From Candidatus Bathyarchaeota archaeon (lineage in GTDB: Archaea; Thermoproteota; Bathyarchaeia; Bathyarchaeales; Bathycorpusculaceae): a stretch of 64,000 nucleotides of DNA. The stretch lies in assembly GCA_029881805.1 (NCBI GenBank), contig JAOULW010000002.1, positions 1 through 64,000 on the forward strand. Reading direction: 5' to 3'. Position numbers and translations under genes: made by a program. The notes below the pieces were generated by a model. The model saw only the letters and a program-made list of their open reading frames with translations. It did no database searches and was not told where the DNA came from. Positions 38,991 through 47,461 of this stretch are shown in pieces (the first letter of the stretch is position 1; the number at the start of each line of letters is the position of its first letter).

Positions 38991-40169
38991 ATGTTTAAGC
39001 AAACCTCTGTGTTTAAGAGAGATGGGCTTCATAAGCTGGATTTTGAGTATGTGCCTTCTCGTCTGCCGCATAGGGAAGAGTACCTTGAGAAGCTTGTAAA
39101 GTTTTTCAGAGTAGCCATTGACCAGCCAGGCATGCTAAGCGAGCGAATCTTGATAACAGGCGAAAGCGGAACGGGCAAGACGGCTACGGCGAAAAAGGTT
39201 GGAGATGCTCTAGAGAGAATCGCGAAGAATCATGGCATAGATTTGATTTACGCTCACATTAACTGTCGCACAACAAGCGGAAAATTCGGCTTGGTTCAGA
39301 ACATTATTCGGCAGGCTGCGCCCACACTTCCTTTAAGGGGCTACGGCCCCATCGAGTTGCTTCATGCTTTGTGGGATTACTTGAACGAGCACAACAAGTT
39401 TCTCATCTTAACCCTAGACGAAATCGACTACTACTTAAGGCGGACTGGAGAAGATATAGTTTATGAGTTGACTAGGCTGACCGACGCCATAACTAATGTT
39501 CCTCAAAGAATAAACTTCATGTTCATAGCCAGAGACCATTCATTTATGAAGGACATGAGTCAAGAAACCCTAAGCAGGTTCAGACCGCAAGAAAGACTGG
39601 AGTTTCCGCCATACTTGGAAGATCAGCTTCTAGACATTTTGAAAGAGCGTGTGAAGGAAGCTTTTCGAGAAAATGCGGTTTCAGACGAAATCATAACGTT
39701 CATCGCCAGAAACACGGCTAAATACGGCAATGGAGACGCAAGATACGCTCTGCTGCTTTTGTTGTCCGCTGGTTTTGCTGCAGACAGAGATGAGCAGTCA
39801 GCCATTTTGCCTGAGTATGTTAGGGAAGCCCAAGAAAAGACGGACCCGAAGATAAGGGATGAAGACGTGACAATGCTGTCAGACGACGAAAGGCTTGTGC
39901 TCCTAGCCCTTGCCCGTCATCTCAAAAGAGAAAAAGAAGCAATCTTCCTTCCTCTGGAAGATGTTGAGTCTTCTTATCGCGTTGTGTGCGAAGAATACGA
40001 TGTGGAGCCTGTTGGAAGAGTCATGCTTCATGCTTTAGTTAAACAGTTGAAGGCTGCTGGTCTGATTACTCTGAACGAGAAAATTGAGCCCGGGCTTAAC
40101 GGCGTCAAAGCAGAAGTCTTGGAAAAGTTTCTTGTCGACCTGTTAAAGAGGAAGGGGCCTGATGCTTAA
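38991..40169 (+). CDS. cdc6: Orc1/Cdc6-type AAA+ replication initiator
   Basis: 392 residues. Walker A GESGTGKT (57-64), Walker B LTLDEID, sensor region FMFIARDHSFMKDM, arginine finger area FRPQERLEFPPY, and sensor 2 GNGDARYALLLL. The C-terminal winged helix (about 300-390) binds origin DNA. N-terminal PHREEYLEKLVKFF matches the family. It overlaps the wHTH gene 40162 by 8 bp. As it lies in a mobile region, it probably starts element replication; origins are usually near the gene. Confidence 0.92.
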   Translation: MFKQTSVFKRDGLHKLDFEYVPSRLPHREEYLEKLVKFFRVAIDQPGMLSERILITGESGTGKTATAKKVGDALERIAKNHGIDLIYAHINCRTTSGKFGLVQNIIRQAAPTLPLRGYGPIELLHALWDYLNEHNKFLILTLDEIDYYLRRTGEDIVYELTRLTDAITNVPQRINFMFIARDHSFMKDMSQETLSRFRPQERLEFPPYLEDQLLDILKERVKEAFRENAVSDEIITFIARNTAKYGNGDARYALLLLLSAGFAADRDEQSAILPEYVREAQEKTDPKIRDEDVTMLSDDERLVLLALARHLKREKEAIFLPLEDVESSYRVVCEEYDVEPVGRVMLHALVKQLKAAGLITLNEKIEPGLNGVKAEVLEKFLVDLLKRKGPDA

Positions 40170-40449
40170 ATTAGACGGAGAAAAGAAGCGATTCATCGAG
40201 GCAATTGGAAATCCATCAAGGTTAAAGATTCTGCTGGTCTTATGGAAATCCGATAAAGAGCTAACAGTGTACAAAATATGCCAACGCACAGGACTTGGAA
40301 TAAGCGCAGTGTCTCGTCACCTACGCAACCTAGTTGAGGCTAGACTGGTTTCAAGAAGGATTTATGGAGAAATTCCTTTATACAGCATCGGCAGAGAAGA
40401 TTCCAAGGCGAGAGCTTTAATCGATTTTTTCGCTAAAATGAAATTTTAA
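40162..40449 (+). CDS. ArsR-like winged-helix regulator
   Basis: 95 residues. FIEAIGNPSRLKILLVLWKSDKELTVYKICQRTGLGISAVSRHLRNLVEARLV is a complete winged helix of ArsR type; there is no obvious metal site. It overlaps orc1/cdc6 by 8 bp, so it is co-transcribed and may regulate initiator expression. Confidence 0.82.
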   Translation: MLKLDGEKKRFIEAIGNPSRLKILLVLWKSDKELTVYKICQRTGLGISAVSRHLRNLVEARLVSRRIYGEIPLYSIGREDSKARALIDFFAKMKF

Positions 40450-40764
40450 CATCTACTTTATTTATAAAATCGGTTTAAAAGGACAAATAGAGAGTTGACA
40501 CTAGCTCGTTGTAAACCATTTAACATTCGCGCGCGCTCTATAACATGACCACGAAAAGGTGTCGGGCTCTCGGGTGAATAGCGAAAATGCTAGTAAAACG
40601 TAGTCGTTTCAATCGCTATTAAGCTAGTTTTTACTCGCAAATTGAGGGTATGCGGGAAAAGTTTGAACCGAGAGTTTGAAGCTATACCAGGCTACCATTA
40701 CAGAACTTGACGGAGCCCAACTTTGCCAGCTGCGAAGAAATGATTTCCTAAAACTAAACAACAG
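40450..40764. other. Gene-free 315 bp between orc1 operon and OLD gene; candidate origin
   Basis: Convergent gene ends with no coding potential. It holds an inverted repeat AATAGCGA (40577-40584) / TCGCTATT (40613-40620), two GCTAGT elements within it, and a CGCGCGCG patch near 40530. Close linkage to orc1/cdc6 makes it a candidate origin, but no ORB consensus was identified. Confidence 0.35.
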
Positions 40765-42876
40765 TTACTGGTATAGGTGAATCCTCTTGTTAACATCATC
40801 GAACAACTGACAAAATCTTTGCTCCAGTGTCTTATCTAATTGAGGAGGTTCTGCTGAGACCTTCAGGATTTCTCTGGCGACAGCTATCTTGTCAAGGTCA
40901 TAGTTTACTTCTTTTAGTAGTTGCTTTGCCCTGTTGCTGATTTTCTCTTTTCCGTCGCCCAGCCTCTTGAGAACATCCTCGTAAGTTAGCTTCAGTATAT
41001 TTCCACTAACATTGTGGAATGCCTTTGCGTAAATCTCCAGAGGGAACAGGTCTTCGAGGTCATACTCTTCAGGTGCAATGTCTGGAAAGGAGGGAAGAAG
41101 CAGTATCTTGCTTTCGGGAATACCTTCTTCGATTGCTTCTTTCTTTGTAATCTGCCCTTCGTGGTCATTATCCAGAACCAAGACGTATGGCAGCCTTTCA
41201 ATCTCAAGTAGAATCGCATGTTCTTTGGCTTTTGACGCTCCCTTAGCCGACAACAATTGGACATCAAGAGAGGGTCGGATTTTGCGTACTTCGTGACGGC
41301 GGAGTAGCTCGAGCATACCGTTAAGTAGAATACCATCTGATGGACCCTCTGCAATAATTGTCACAGCGCCAACATATAGGCTATCAGCCAAGGTCACTCC
41401 AAGGGCGGCCCTTACGGGGTAAAGTACATCCTTGTCGGAAATCGCCCAGAACTTTTCAGAAACCTTAGAGCGGGCTCCCTCCTTTTCAATTAACCGAAGA
41501 CGGAGAAGCTTGTCCCTCGGAATCAGGAAGGGAAGGTGAGTCGCATAGATCGTCATAACGTTGTCTTCGCGATACTTCTCAAAAAGATCCAACAGTTCTC
41601 TATGACCCGTGGGATGAAGGAAGACACCTGGATCATCAAGGAGAAGAATTGCGTTTTTGTACTCAGCTTTTGTGGCTGCGCCAAAATTAATGTAGAAACC
41701 GAAATACCATTGAAAACCCTCACTACCAGAACTGGGTGGTAGAAGTGTCTCGACAGCCTTGGAGTTCTTCGTAAACACCAGCAATCTCCCATCTAGATAG
41801 CGTAGTTCCACATCGAGTACTTCTTGCTTCCATGACTCTCTCAGAAGTTTAGTAGCTTTCCCGCATCCGTTTTCAAGATATACCGGTATCCTAGACTCTT
41901 CGCCGTCGTTTATCAACCGCTCAATCGTATTGAGGTTTATCTCTGCCAAAGTCAAAAAGTTCACGAAGGTCTTGTGCCGGTGCGGTTTCTCTTTCAGTTC
42001 TTCAATGGAGACTTCGTCTTCCATGCGCTCGTAGATTCTAAAGTACATTGTCTTTGGCATTCTTTTCAAAATGTATTCATAGGCTTGTACTTCCAAGTTT
42101 GAACCTAAGAAACCTGACTCGATAATTTCCTTGATCCTGTTCGTTACAGACTTTATGAATCTCTTGAACTCTTCATCGAATTCCAGCTGGTCGATCTCCT
42201 CAAGCTTCTGCACAAGAGGTTGTCCATCTTTCTTGTTCATTATTTTGACATTTGATAGAGATTTGAGGGCCTCATCAAATTGGGGCTTAAATTGGTTGTT
42301 GGGAGGTCTAGTTAGGAATTTAGAATTGGCCTCAGAAGACAGATTCTCCAGTTCCTTCCCAATTTTCTCCTGTGCTGACTCGATTGCAGCTCGCGACGGA
42401 AAACGAATCTCGCTTCCATTCAAGAGAAGCTTATAAAATCCATCATAATATTTCCTGACTTCAAGATAATCGGGAGCTATAAATGCAGGCACATTCAGCG
42501 GTACGTCCATTTCCGCGCTTTTCTGCAACTCGCCTTCCTCAGCCGATGATCCAGTTTGACTTTGCTCCTGCTCAGGGTCTTTAATAATTGAAGCCAGTTC
42601 TTCCTTGTCTTGCGGATCTAGGGCGAATTTTGCCCAGACTATTTCGATATCCGAGCCTTTTAAGTCTCCATCCATGTACTTCTTGGCGACACCCTCCAGT
42701 TGGGTTAAATCAAAACCGCCGCACATCTCATCCATTGAGATTGAAGCGAGACCCTGCAGAAGGCTGCTCTTTCCCGATTCGTTGGGTCCGATTAATGTTG
42801 TTATCTCATCAACCTTGACTGTGCCAGAGTCAAAAAGTGAACGAAAGTTTTGAATACGAAAGCTCTCAAGTTTCAT
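40765..42876 (-). CDS. OLD-family ATPase-TOPRIM nuclease
   Basis: 703 residues. N-terminal ABC-type ATPase: Walker A GPNESGKSS (30-38) and, far downstream, LLLDDPGVFLHP (Walker B region) and the H-loop IYATHLPFL. The C-terminal TOPRIM domain has VTIIAEGPSDGILL (catalytic E) and YVLVLDNDHEG (DxD). OLD nucleases cut or nick DNA in an ATP-regulated way and act in anti-phage defence. No GajB-like helicase is adjacent, so it is a stand-alone (class 1) type. Confidence 0.88.
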   Translation of the reverse strand: MKLESFRIQNFRSLFDSGTVKVDEITTLIGPNESGKSSLLQGLASISMDEMCGGFDLTQLEGVAKKYMDGDLKGSDIEIVWAKFALDPQDKEELASIIKDPEQEQSQTGSSAEEGELQKSAEMDVPLNVPAFIAPDYLEVRKYYDGFYKLLLNGSEIRFPSRAAIESAQEKIGKELENLSSEANSKFLTRPPNNQFKPQFDEALKSLSNVKIMNKKDGQPLVQKLEEIDQLEFDEEFKRFIKSVTNRIKEIIESGFLGSNLEVQAYEYILKRMPKTMYFRIYERMEDEVSIEELKEKPHRHKTFVNFLTLAEINLNTIERLINDGEESRIPVYLENGCGKATKLLRESWKQEVLDVELRYLDGRLLVFTKNSKAVETLLPPSSGSEGFQWYFGFYINFGAATKAEYKNAILLLDDPGVFLHPTGHRELLDLFEKYREDNVMTIYATHLPFLIPRDKLLRLRLIEKEGARSKVSEKFWAISDKDVLYPVRAALGVTLADSLYVGAVTIIAEGPSDGILLNGMLELLRRHEVRKIRPSLDVQLLSAKGASKAKEHAILLEIERLPYVLVLDNDHEGQITKKEAIEEGIPESKILLLPSFPDIAPEEYDLEDLFPLEIYAKAFHNVSGNILKLTYEDVLKRLGDGKEKISNRAKQLLKEVNYDLDKIAVAREILKVSAEPPQLDKTLEQRFCQLFDDVNKRIHLYQ

Positions 42877-42974
42877 AAAGGATCAACTGATTAGACTTTA
42901 TCAGTTGTGCTATAAAAACTTGGATACCGAGCCTTTAGGCATACGAAAATTAAGTCAAGCAGGCATGACTCGCT

Positions 42975-43454
42975 TTGGACCCGCAGCAGATGCTTAACAA
43001 CGTGATTATCGCGAGAGCCTACAACAGCGACCATCAAAGCTTCCTAATCGATAATCTCTTCAAGATTTGTTCAGAGGAAAACGTCAAGCTCGTGGTGGTT
43101 GACTCCATGATTAGCCACTTCAGAGGAGAATACATCGGGCGAGAAAACTTGGCTGAACGCCAGCAAAAACTCAACCAGTGCTTACACAAATTGCTTAGGC
43201 TGGCTGAAATCTACAACATAGCCGTCGTAGTGACAAATCAGGTGCAAGCTAATCCAGCTCAAGGCTTCGGCGACCCAAATAGACCAGCGGGAGGCCATGT
43301 CTTAGCCCACGCCTGCACACACAGAGTATACATAAGAAAAGCTAAGGCTGGCACAAGGGTAGCCACGGTCATCGACTCACCGTATATTCCAGAGTCAAAG
43401 GAATACTTCATGATCACGGAGAAAGGCATAGAAGACGCCCCAAGCACAGATTAG
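42975..43454 (+). pseudogene. radA: C-terminal fragment of RadA recombinase
   Basis: 159 residues from a TTG. LDPQQMLNNVIIARAYNSDHQ, VKLVVVDSMISHFRGEYIGR (Walker B region), LAERQQKLNQCLHKLLRLAEIYN and the DNA-binding loop NPAQGFGDPNRPAGGHVLAH match the second half of archaeal RadA (about 320 residues) very well. The N-terminal domain and Walker A are missing. In frame upstream come a TGA and a TAA, so the 5' half is lost. It may be a recombination scar or an expressed truncated form; the motifs present are well conserved. Confidence 0.8.
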
Positions 43455-43484
43455 TAAAAACGGAAATGCAGTAAGAAGCTGTCT

Positions 43485-43625
43485 GTGGTGCTAACTGTTC
43501 TCAACAGAGTTTCAGTGGGCTTAGCCTACATAGTCAGCCGAGGAAACATAACGGCAACAATCATATGGTTCGCCATAACAACAGGCGCCACAGCAGGACT
43601 AAGCCACTACAAAGAAAAAGATTAA
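43485..43625 (+). CDS. Possible 46-residue membrane protein
   Basis: Starts with GTG at 43485 and ends at a TAA. The sequence is one hydrophobic helix (ITATIIWFAITTGATAGL) flanked by charged ends, and it ends HYKEKD. No strong ribosome binding site. It lies between the RadA fragment and a minus-strand gene. Confidence 0.35.
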   Translation: MVLTVLNRVSVGLAYIVSRGNITATIIWFAITTGATAGLSHYKEKD

Positions 43626-43670
43626 CCTCTGATTTGGCTATTGATTGTTAATTTCGTCTCTTTTGTCTCT

Positions 43671-44018
43671 TCAAGTTTTAGATTCGAGCAAGCTGTCCGT
43701 TGAGTCTTTCATCTGAGTCCATGTATCAATGAATGCTTCAATTCTTTTGTGGCTGTAGGGAGAACCCTTGTCTAATCGCTCCGTCCAAAATCTTAAAGCA
43801 AGAGCCATCAGGACGCTTAGTTTCATCATTTCGTTCAAGCTGAACCATATAGGTTTGACTTTGTTAGTTTCTTCTGTTTTTCTATGTGTTGACTCCATCC
43901 TGATGTAAAAAATAGCATTTGGATAAGGGTCTGGTGGATTAGGGTCTATTCCAGCGATTAGTTTAATCTCATGTGTCTTCGTTTTCTTGGAAAATTCTTC
44001 AACCAATTTTTTCCTCAT
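43671..44018 (-). CDS. Hypothetical protein
   Basis: 115 residues, not recognised. A beta-rich N-terminal half (HEIKLIAGIDPNPPDPYPNAIFYIRM) is followed by helices (MMKLSVLMALALRFWTERL). It lies 53 bp downstream of the zinc-ribbon gene on the same strand. Confidence 0.55.
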   Translation of the reverse strand: MRKKLVEEFSKKTKTHEIKLIAGIDPNPPDPYPNAIFYIRMESTHRKTEETNKVKPIWFSLNEMMKLSVLMALALRFWTERLDKGSPYSHKRIEAFIDTWTQMKDSTDSLLESKT

Positions 44019-44071
44019 ACGAGCAAACTCCCCCCTTACTGTACGAAGATGGAATAGTCAGTGTTAACTTG

Positions 44072-44257
44072 TTAGGCTCTGACGTAGCCTTTGCCTTTTT
44101 TGAGCTTGAGTGTGAAGCTGTGTTTTCCTGCTTTGGTGTATTCTCTGAAGTCTGTGCCGCAATTATCGCATGAGTAAGCTTGCACTTTGAATAAGCCATA
44201 GGTCCATGTTTTCTTGGGTTTGGTGAGCTCTTTCTTACAGTTAGGACATTTCACCAT
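44072..44257 (-). CDS. Small zinc-ribbon protein
   Basis: 61 residues: CPNCKKEL and CDNCGTDF form a four-Cys zinc ribbon, with a very basic C-terminus (KLKKGKGYVRA). Small basic zinc ribbons of this kind are common in archaea and mobile elements and probably bind nucleic acid. Confidence 0.75.
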   Translation of the reverse strand: MVKCPNCKKELTKPKKTWTYGLFKVQAYSCDNCGTDFREYTKAGKHSFTLKLKKGKGYVRA

Positions 44258-44383
44258 GACAATCCCGTAGTCTTTTTCTGTTTATGTGGTTTAAAACACT
44301 TTTTGAATGGTTGCCGTTAGTTATGTTTCGAGGGCTAGAAGTCTTATTAATTATAGAGGTCATAATCATTTAAGGCTGCGTGG

Positions 44384-47300
44384 GTGAAAGTGATGGGTGC
44401 TTCACCTTTAATCTCAAGGTTTGATTCTAAATTTTGGGAGGATAAACTTCGTGAGTTGGGTTATCCTCTTAAAGTTATGGTATTGGACATGCCGACGTTG
44501 AGGGAGCAGAGGGCTATCCTTTCTGATATTGAGGCCTCTAGAGTGTTGAGGCTTTATGTTGATGACTTTGTTGAAGTCGCTTTGGTCGAGTTTGACAGTG
44601 GTGCTGACTTGAGAAGAAGTCTTTGCACTAGGACAACACGGTCTTGGAAAGAAAACAGGCTGATAAAACCATTATTGATCTTTACGAATGGAATAGATAG
44701 CTACGCAGTTATTGTACCAGGAAAAGGGATAGGTGGCGAGGCGAAGGTTCTAGGGCTTTCGGATAGGCTTTATAGGACTGATCTTGAAGTCCTAGAGTCG
44801 ATGCGTTTTCCTGGGAAAGCAGAGGAATTAAGTAGGAACTATGATAGCGACTTCTTCCCATATCAAAAGGTTAGGGATGAATTCTTCAAGGGTTACAGAG
44901 ACCTTTATGAGAGAGTTGAGAAGGCTGTCGAGAAGGAACTAAAGGGTGAAAGCACTTCTTATGCTCAACGTTTTCTAGGCAGGCTCATGTTTCTGTATTT
45001 TCTACAAAGGAAAGACTGGCTCAAAGCGAACAGGCGATTCATAGACACGATTAAGGATTACAAGGAGCTGAATGTCTTATTTTACGAAAGTCTTAATCGA
45101 GAGAGTACGCCGGGGATACCGTTTCTGAATGGCTCGCTTTTTGAAAGAGAGGACTACATGACTGCACAGATGGAGAATCGTCTGTATTCAAAGATGAATC
45201 AGTTATTCAAGGATGCTCGGAAATTCTTCAGCGACTATAATTTCACTGTGGACGAGACATCACCTCTTGAGGTTGAGGTTAGTATTGACCCTGCATTGAT
45301 TGGTACTGTGTTTGAGAACATGTTGCCAGAGTATGAGAGAGGCTCAAAAGGCACCTTCTATACTCCCAGGGGTGAAAGCTCATTCATTTGTAGACGAGCG
45401 CTCGCTAATTACTTGGGTTTGGAAGACGCGATATCTCCGGATGGCAAGTCTTTCTACGACGGTCTTTCTAAATATCTTAAGAGTCTTGCGAAGAGCAAGA
45501 GTGAGAAAGAAGTTAGAGAGTTTAGGGAGAAACTTCTGTCTCTGAGGATTCTTGATCCTGCTGTGGGTTCTGGCGGCTTTTTGCTTGTTATGATGCAGGA
45601 GATTATAGGGCTTATTCAAGAGGCTGAAGCGGTTGTGGGTTGGAAGTCTGATGTGGAGTTGTATAAGAAGAGGATTCTTCCTAACTTGTATGGTTTTGAC
45701 ATTGAGCCTGAAGCCATAGAAATCGCTAGGCTTAGGCTTTGGCTTTCGTTGATTATCGATCAAAAAGAACCTGAACCTTTGCCTAATTTGGATATGAACA
45801 TAATAGTGATTAAGGATTCTCTCCGTCAGCCAGAAGCTCAGAGGTCAATCGATCCCAAAGTGGAAGCGTTAAGGGAAAGGTTTGCTGAGATTAAAGCAAA
45901 GTATCTAAATGAGCACGATGCAAAGAGCAAGAAGAGACTAAAGGACCAGCTTCAGGAAATATCAGAGGAGACTGCAAAGAGAACTGGAACGGACCCGAAC
46001 GTGATAGAGGCTTACATGCCTCAAAAGGCTGACATTATCGTTATGAATCCGCCCTATGTCAGACAGGAATCTCTTCCCCAGGCAAAGAAGGATTATTATG
46101 CAAATGAGTACTCTCTTAGCAAGAAGTCTGATCTCTTTGCCTATTTTCTTGTACGTAACTTGAGTTTGCTTGTCGATGACGGCGTGGCTTCAGTTATATC
46201 ATCTGACAAATGGCTTGAAACAGATTATGGCGTATCTCTTCAGAAGAAGCTCAAGGACCATCTTATTGCTATATACGGTCAGCGAGAGAGGACTTTTGGT
46301 GCGGACATAAACACAGTCATAACCATGTATGGAAGAAAGAAGAGAGTCGAGCCTGTTCATTTCGTCTACATAGAATCATACGTTGGGAAGCAAATCAGAC
46401 GAGACATATTGAGGAACAGAAGTGATCTAATCCCGGGCAAATGGTTCTATCTGAGGGCACCGAAAATGTTCGTTGATATTATGCTGCCAAGACTAGGCAA
46501 TAAACTAGAGGATTTTGCTGAAATTAAGTATGGAATCAAGACAGGAGCGAATGATTTCTTCTATATGAAAGATGTAAGCCAGCTTTACGAGGCAGATTAC
46601 CTTTCGGATCCCAAGAGTTTTGAAAGATTGGGTATAAAAGCGAAAACGGAAGAAGAACTTAGAGCGCATGGTCTTATCTATATTGAAAATGAAGGCGGGA
46701 CAAGATTCGTCATTAATAAAAATGATGTCATACCTATCATTCGAAGTCCACGACAACTGGGCTCATATTTCATAAAGATACCTGAAACACTCTGTCTTTT
46801 AGTTGAATCCCCAGGAGAGTTCACCAAGAAGTACATATCTTGGGGGGAATCCCAATCCATCGAAGTTACTAGAGGGGCCAGGAAAAAATCAGTCGTAGGC
46901 TATGACAAACTTGAAAGCCTAAAGAGCAGACCCATCTGGTACAAGCTCCCCCATCTCAAACCTGGTAAGATATTGTTGCAGAAGTCCATGATGGATAGAT
47001 TGTATGTTCCTTATTGCCAAATACCAGTGCTATGTGACAACAGGTTGTATATTTTGGGATGCAAAAATCCTGATAATCTATGGGTATATCTCACCTCGAC
47101 TCTCTTTCTCCTGACCATGGAACTTCATTGTAGACGTTTGGGTGGAGGTGCGGCAGATCTGATGGTGGAGGACTACAACTCGATACCAGTCCCAGATCTT
47201 TCAAAAGCGTCAATCAAATATGACAAGATGCGGTTGTCCAAAAGACCAGTTCTTAGATACAATGAAGAAGTCCTCCAATCTGATAGAAGGGAGCTGGATG

Positions 47301-47461
47301 TAGCTGTTCTAAGAGCAATTGGTTTCGAGAGGCCAGAGAAGATAATCGATGATTTGTGTGCTGCCTTCACTGAAGCTGTCGAGGACCGTATTATCAAGGC
47401 TAGAGGTCTCGAGCCAGTGGCTGTTATCGCTGAAGGGAATGAGGGTATAGCAGATGACTAA
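44384..47461 (+). CDS. Eco57I-type N6-adenine DNA methyltransferase
   Basis: 1025 residues. SAM motif LDPAVGSGGFLL (about residue 389) precedes catalytic NPPYVRQE (about 554), the gamma-class order. The N-terminal 350 residues are unrelated to methylation and may hold a nuclease-like or interaction part; the C-terminal part (about 700-950) has a target-recognition region (LEDFAEIKYGIKTGANDFFYM). It overlaps the PLD-helicase gene by 8 bp. The pair resembles parts of DISARM, BREX or type I-like systems, where the methylase marks self DNA. Confidence 0.85.
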   Translation: MKVMGASPLISRFDSKFWEDKLRELGYPLKVMVLDMPTLREQRAILSDIEASRVLRLYVDDFVEVALVEFDSGADLRRSLCTRTTRSWKENRLIKPLLIFTNGIDSYAVIVPGKGIGGEAKVLGLSDRLYRTDLEVLESMRFPGKAEELSRNYDSDFFPYQKVRDEFFKGYRDLYERVEKAVEKELKGESTSYAQRFLGRLMFLYFLQRKDWLKANRRFIDTIKDYKELNVLFYESLNRESTPGIPFLNGSLFEREDYMTAQMENRLYSKMNQLFKDARKFFSDYNFTVDETSPLEVEVSIDPALIGTVFENMLPEYERGSKGTFYTPRGESSFICRRALANYLGLEDAISPDGKSFYDGLSKYLKSLAKSKSEKEVREFREKLLSLRILDPAVGSGGFLLVMMQEIIGLIQEAEAVVGWKSDVELYKKRILPNLYGFDIEPEAIEIARLRLWLSLIIDQKEPEPLPNLDMNIIVIKDSLRQPEAQRSIDPKVEALRERFAEIKAKYLNEHDAKSKKRLKDQLQEISEETAKRTGTDPNVIEAYMPQKADIIVMNPPYVRQESLPQAKKDYYANEYSLSKKSDLFAYFLVRNLSLLVDDGVASVISSDKWLETDYGVSLQKKLKDHLIAIYGQRERTFGADINTVITMYGRKKRVEPVHFVYIESYVGKQIRRDILRNRSDLIPGKWFYLRAPKMFVDIMLPRLGNKLEDFAEIKYGIKTGANDFFYMKDVSQLYEADYLSDPKSFERLGIKAKTEEELRAHGLIYIENEGGTRFVINKNDVIPIIRSPRQLGSYFIKIPETLCLLVESPGEFTKKYISWGESQSIEVTRGARKKSVVGYDKLESLKSRPIWYKLPHLKPGKILLQKSMMDRLYVPYCQIPVLCDNRLYILGCKNPDNLWVYLTSTLFLLTMELHCRRLGGGAADLMVEDYNSIPVPDLSKASIKYDKMRLSKRPVLRYNEEVLQSDRRELDVAVLRAIGFERPEKIIDDLCAAFTEAVEDRIIKARGLEPVAVIAEGNEGIADD

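Noticed and set aside
40765-42876. Gabija (GajA) assignment
   Set aside because: No GajB-type UvrD helicase next to it; stand-alone OLD is the safer call.
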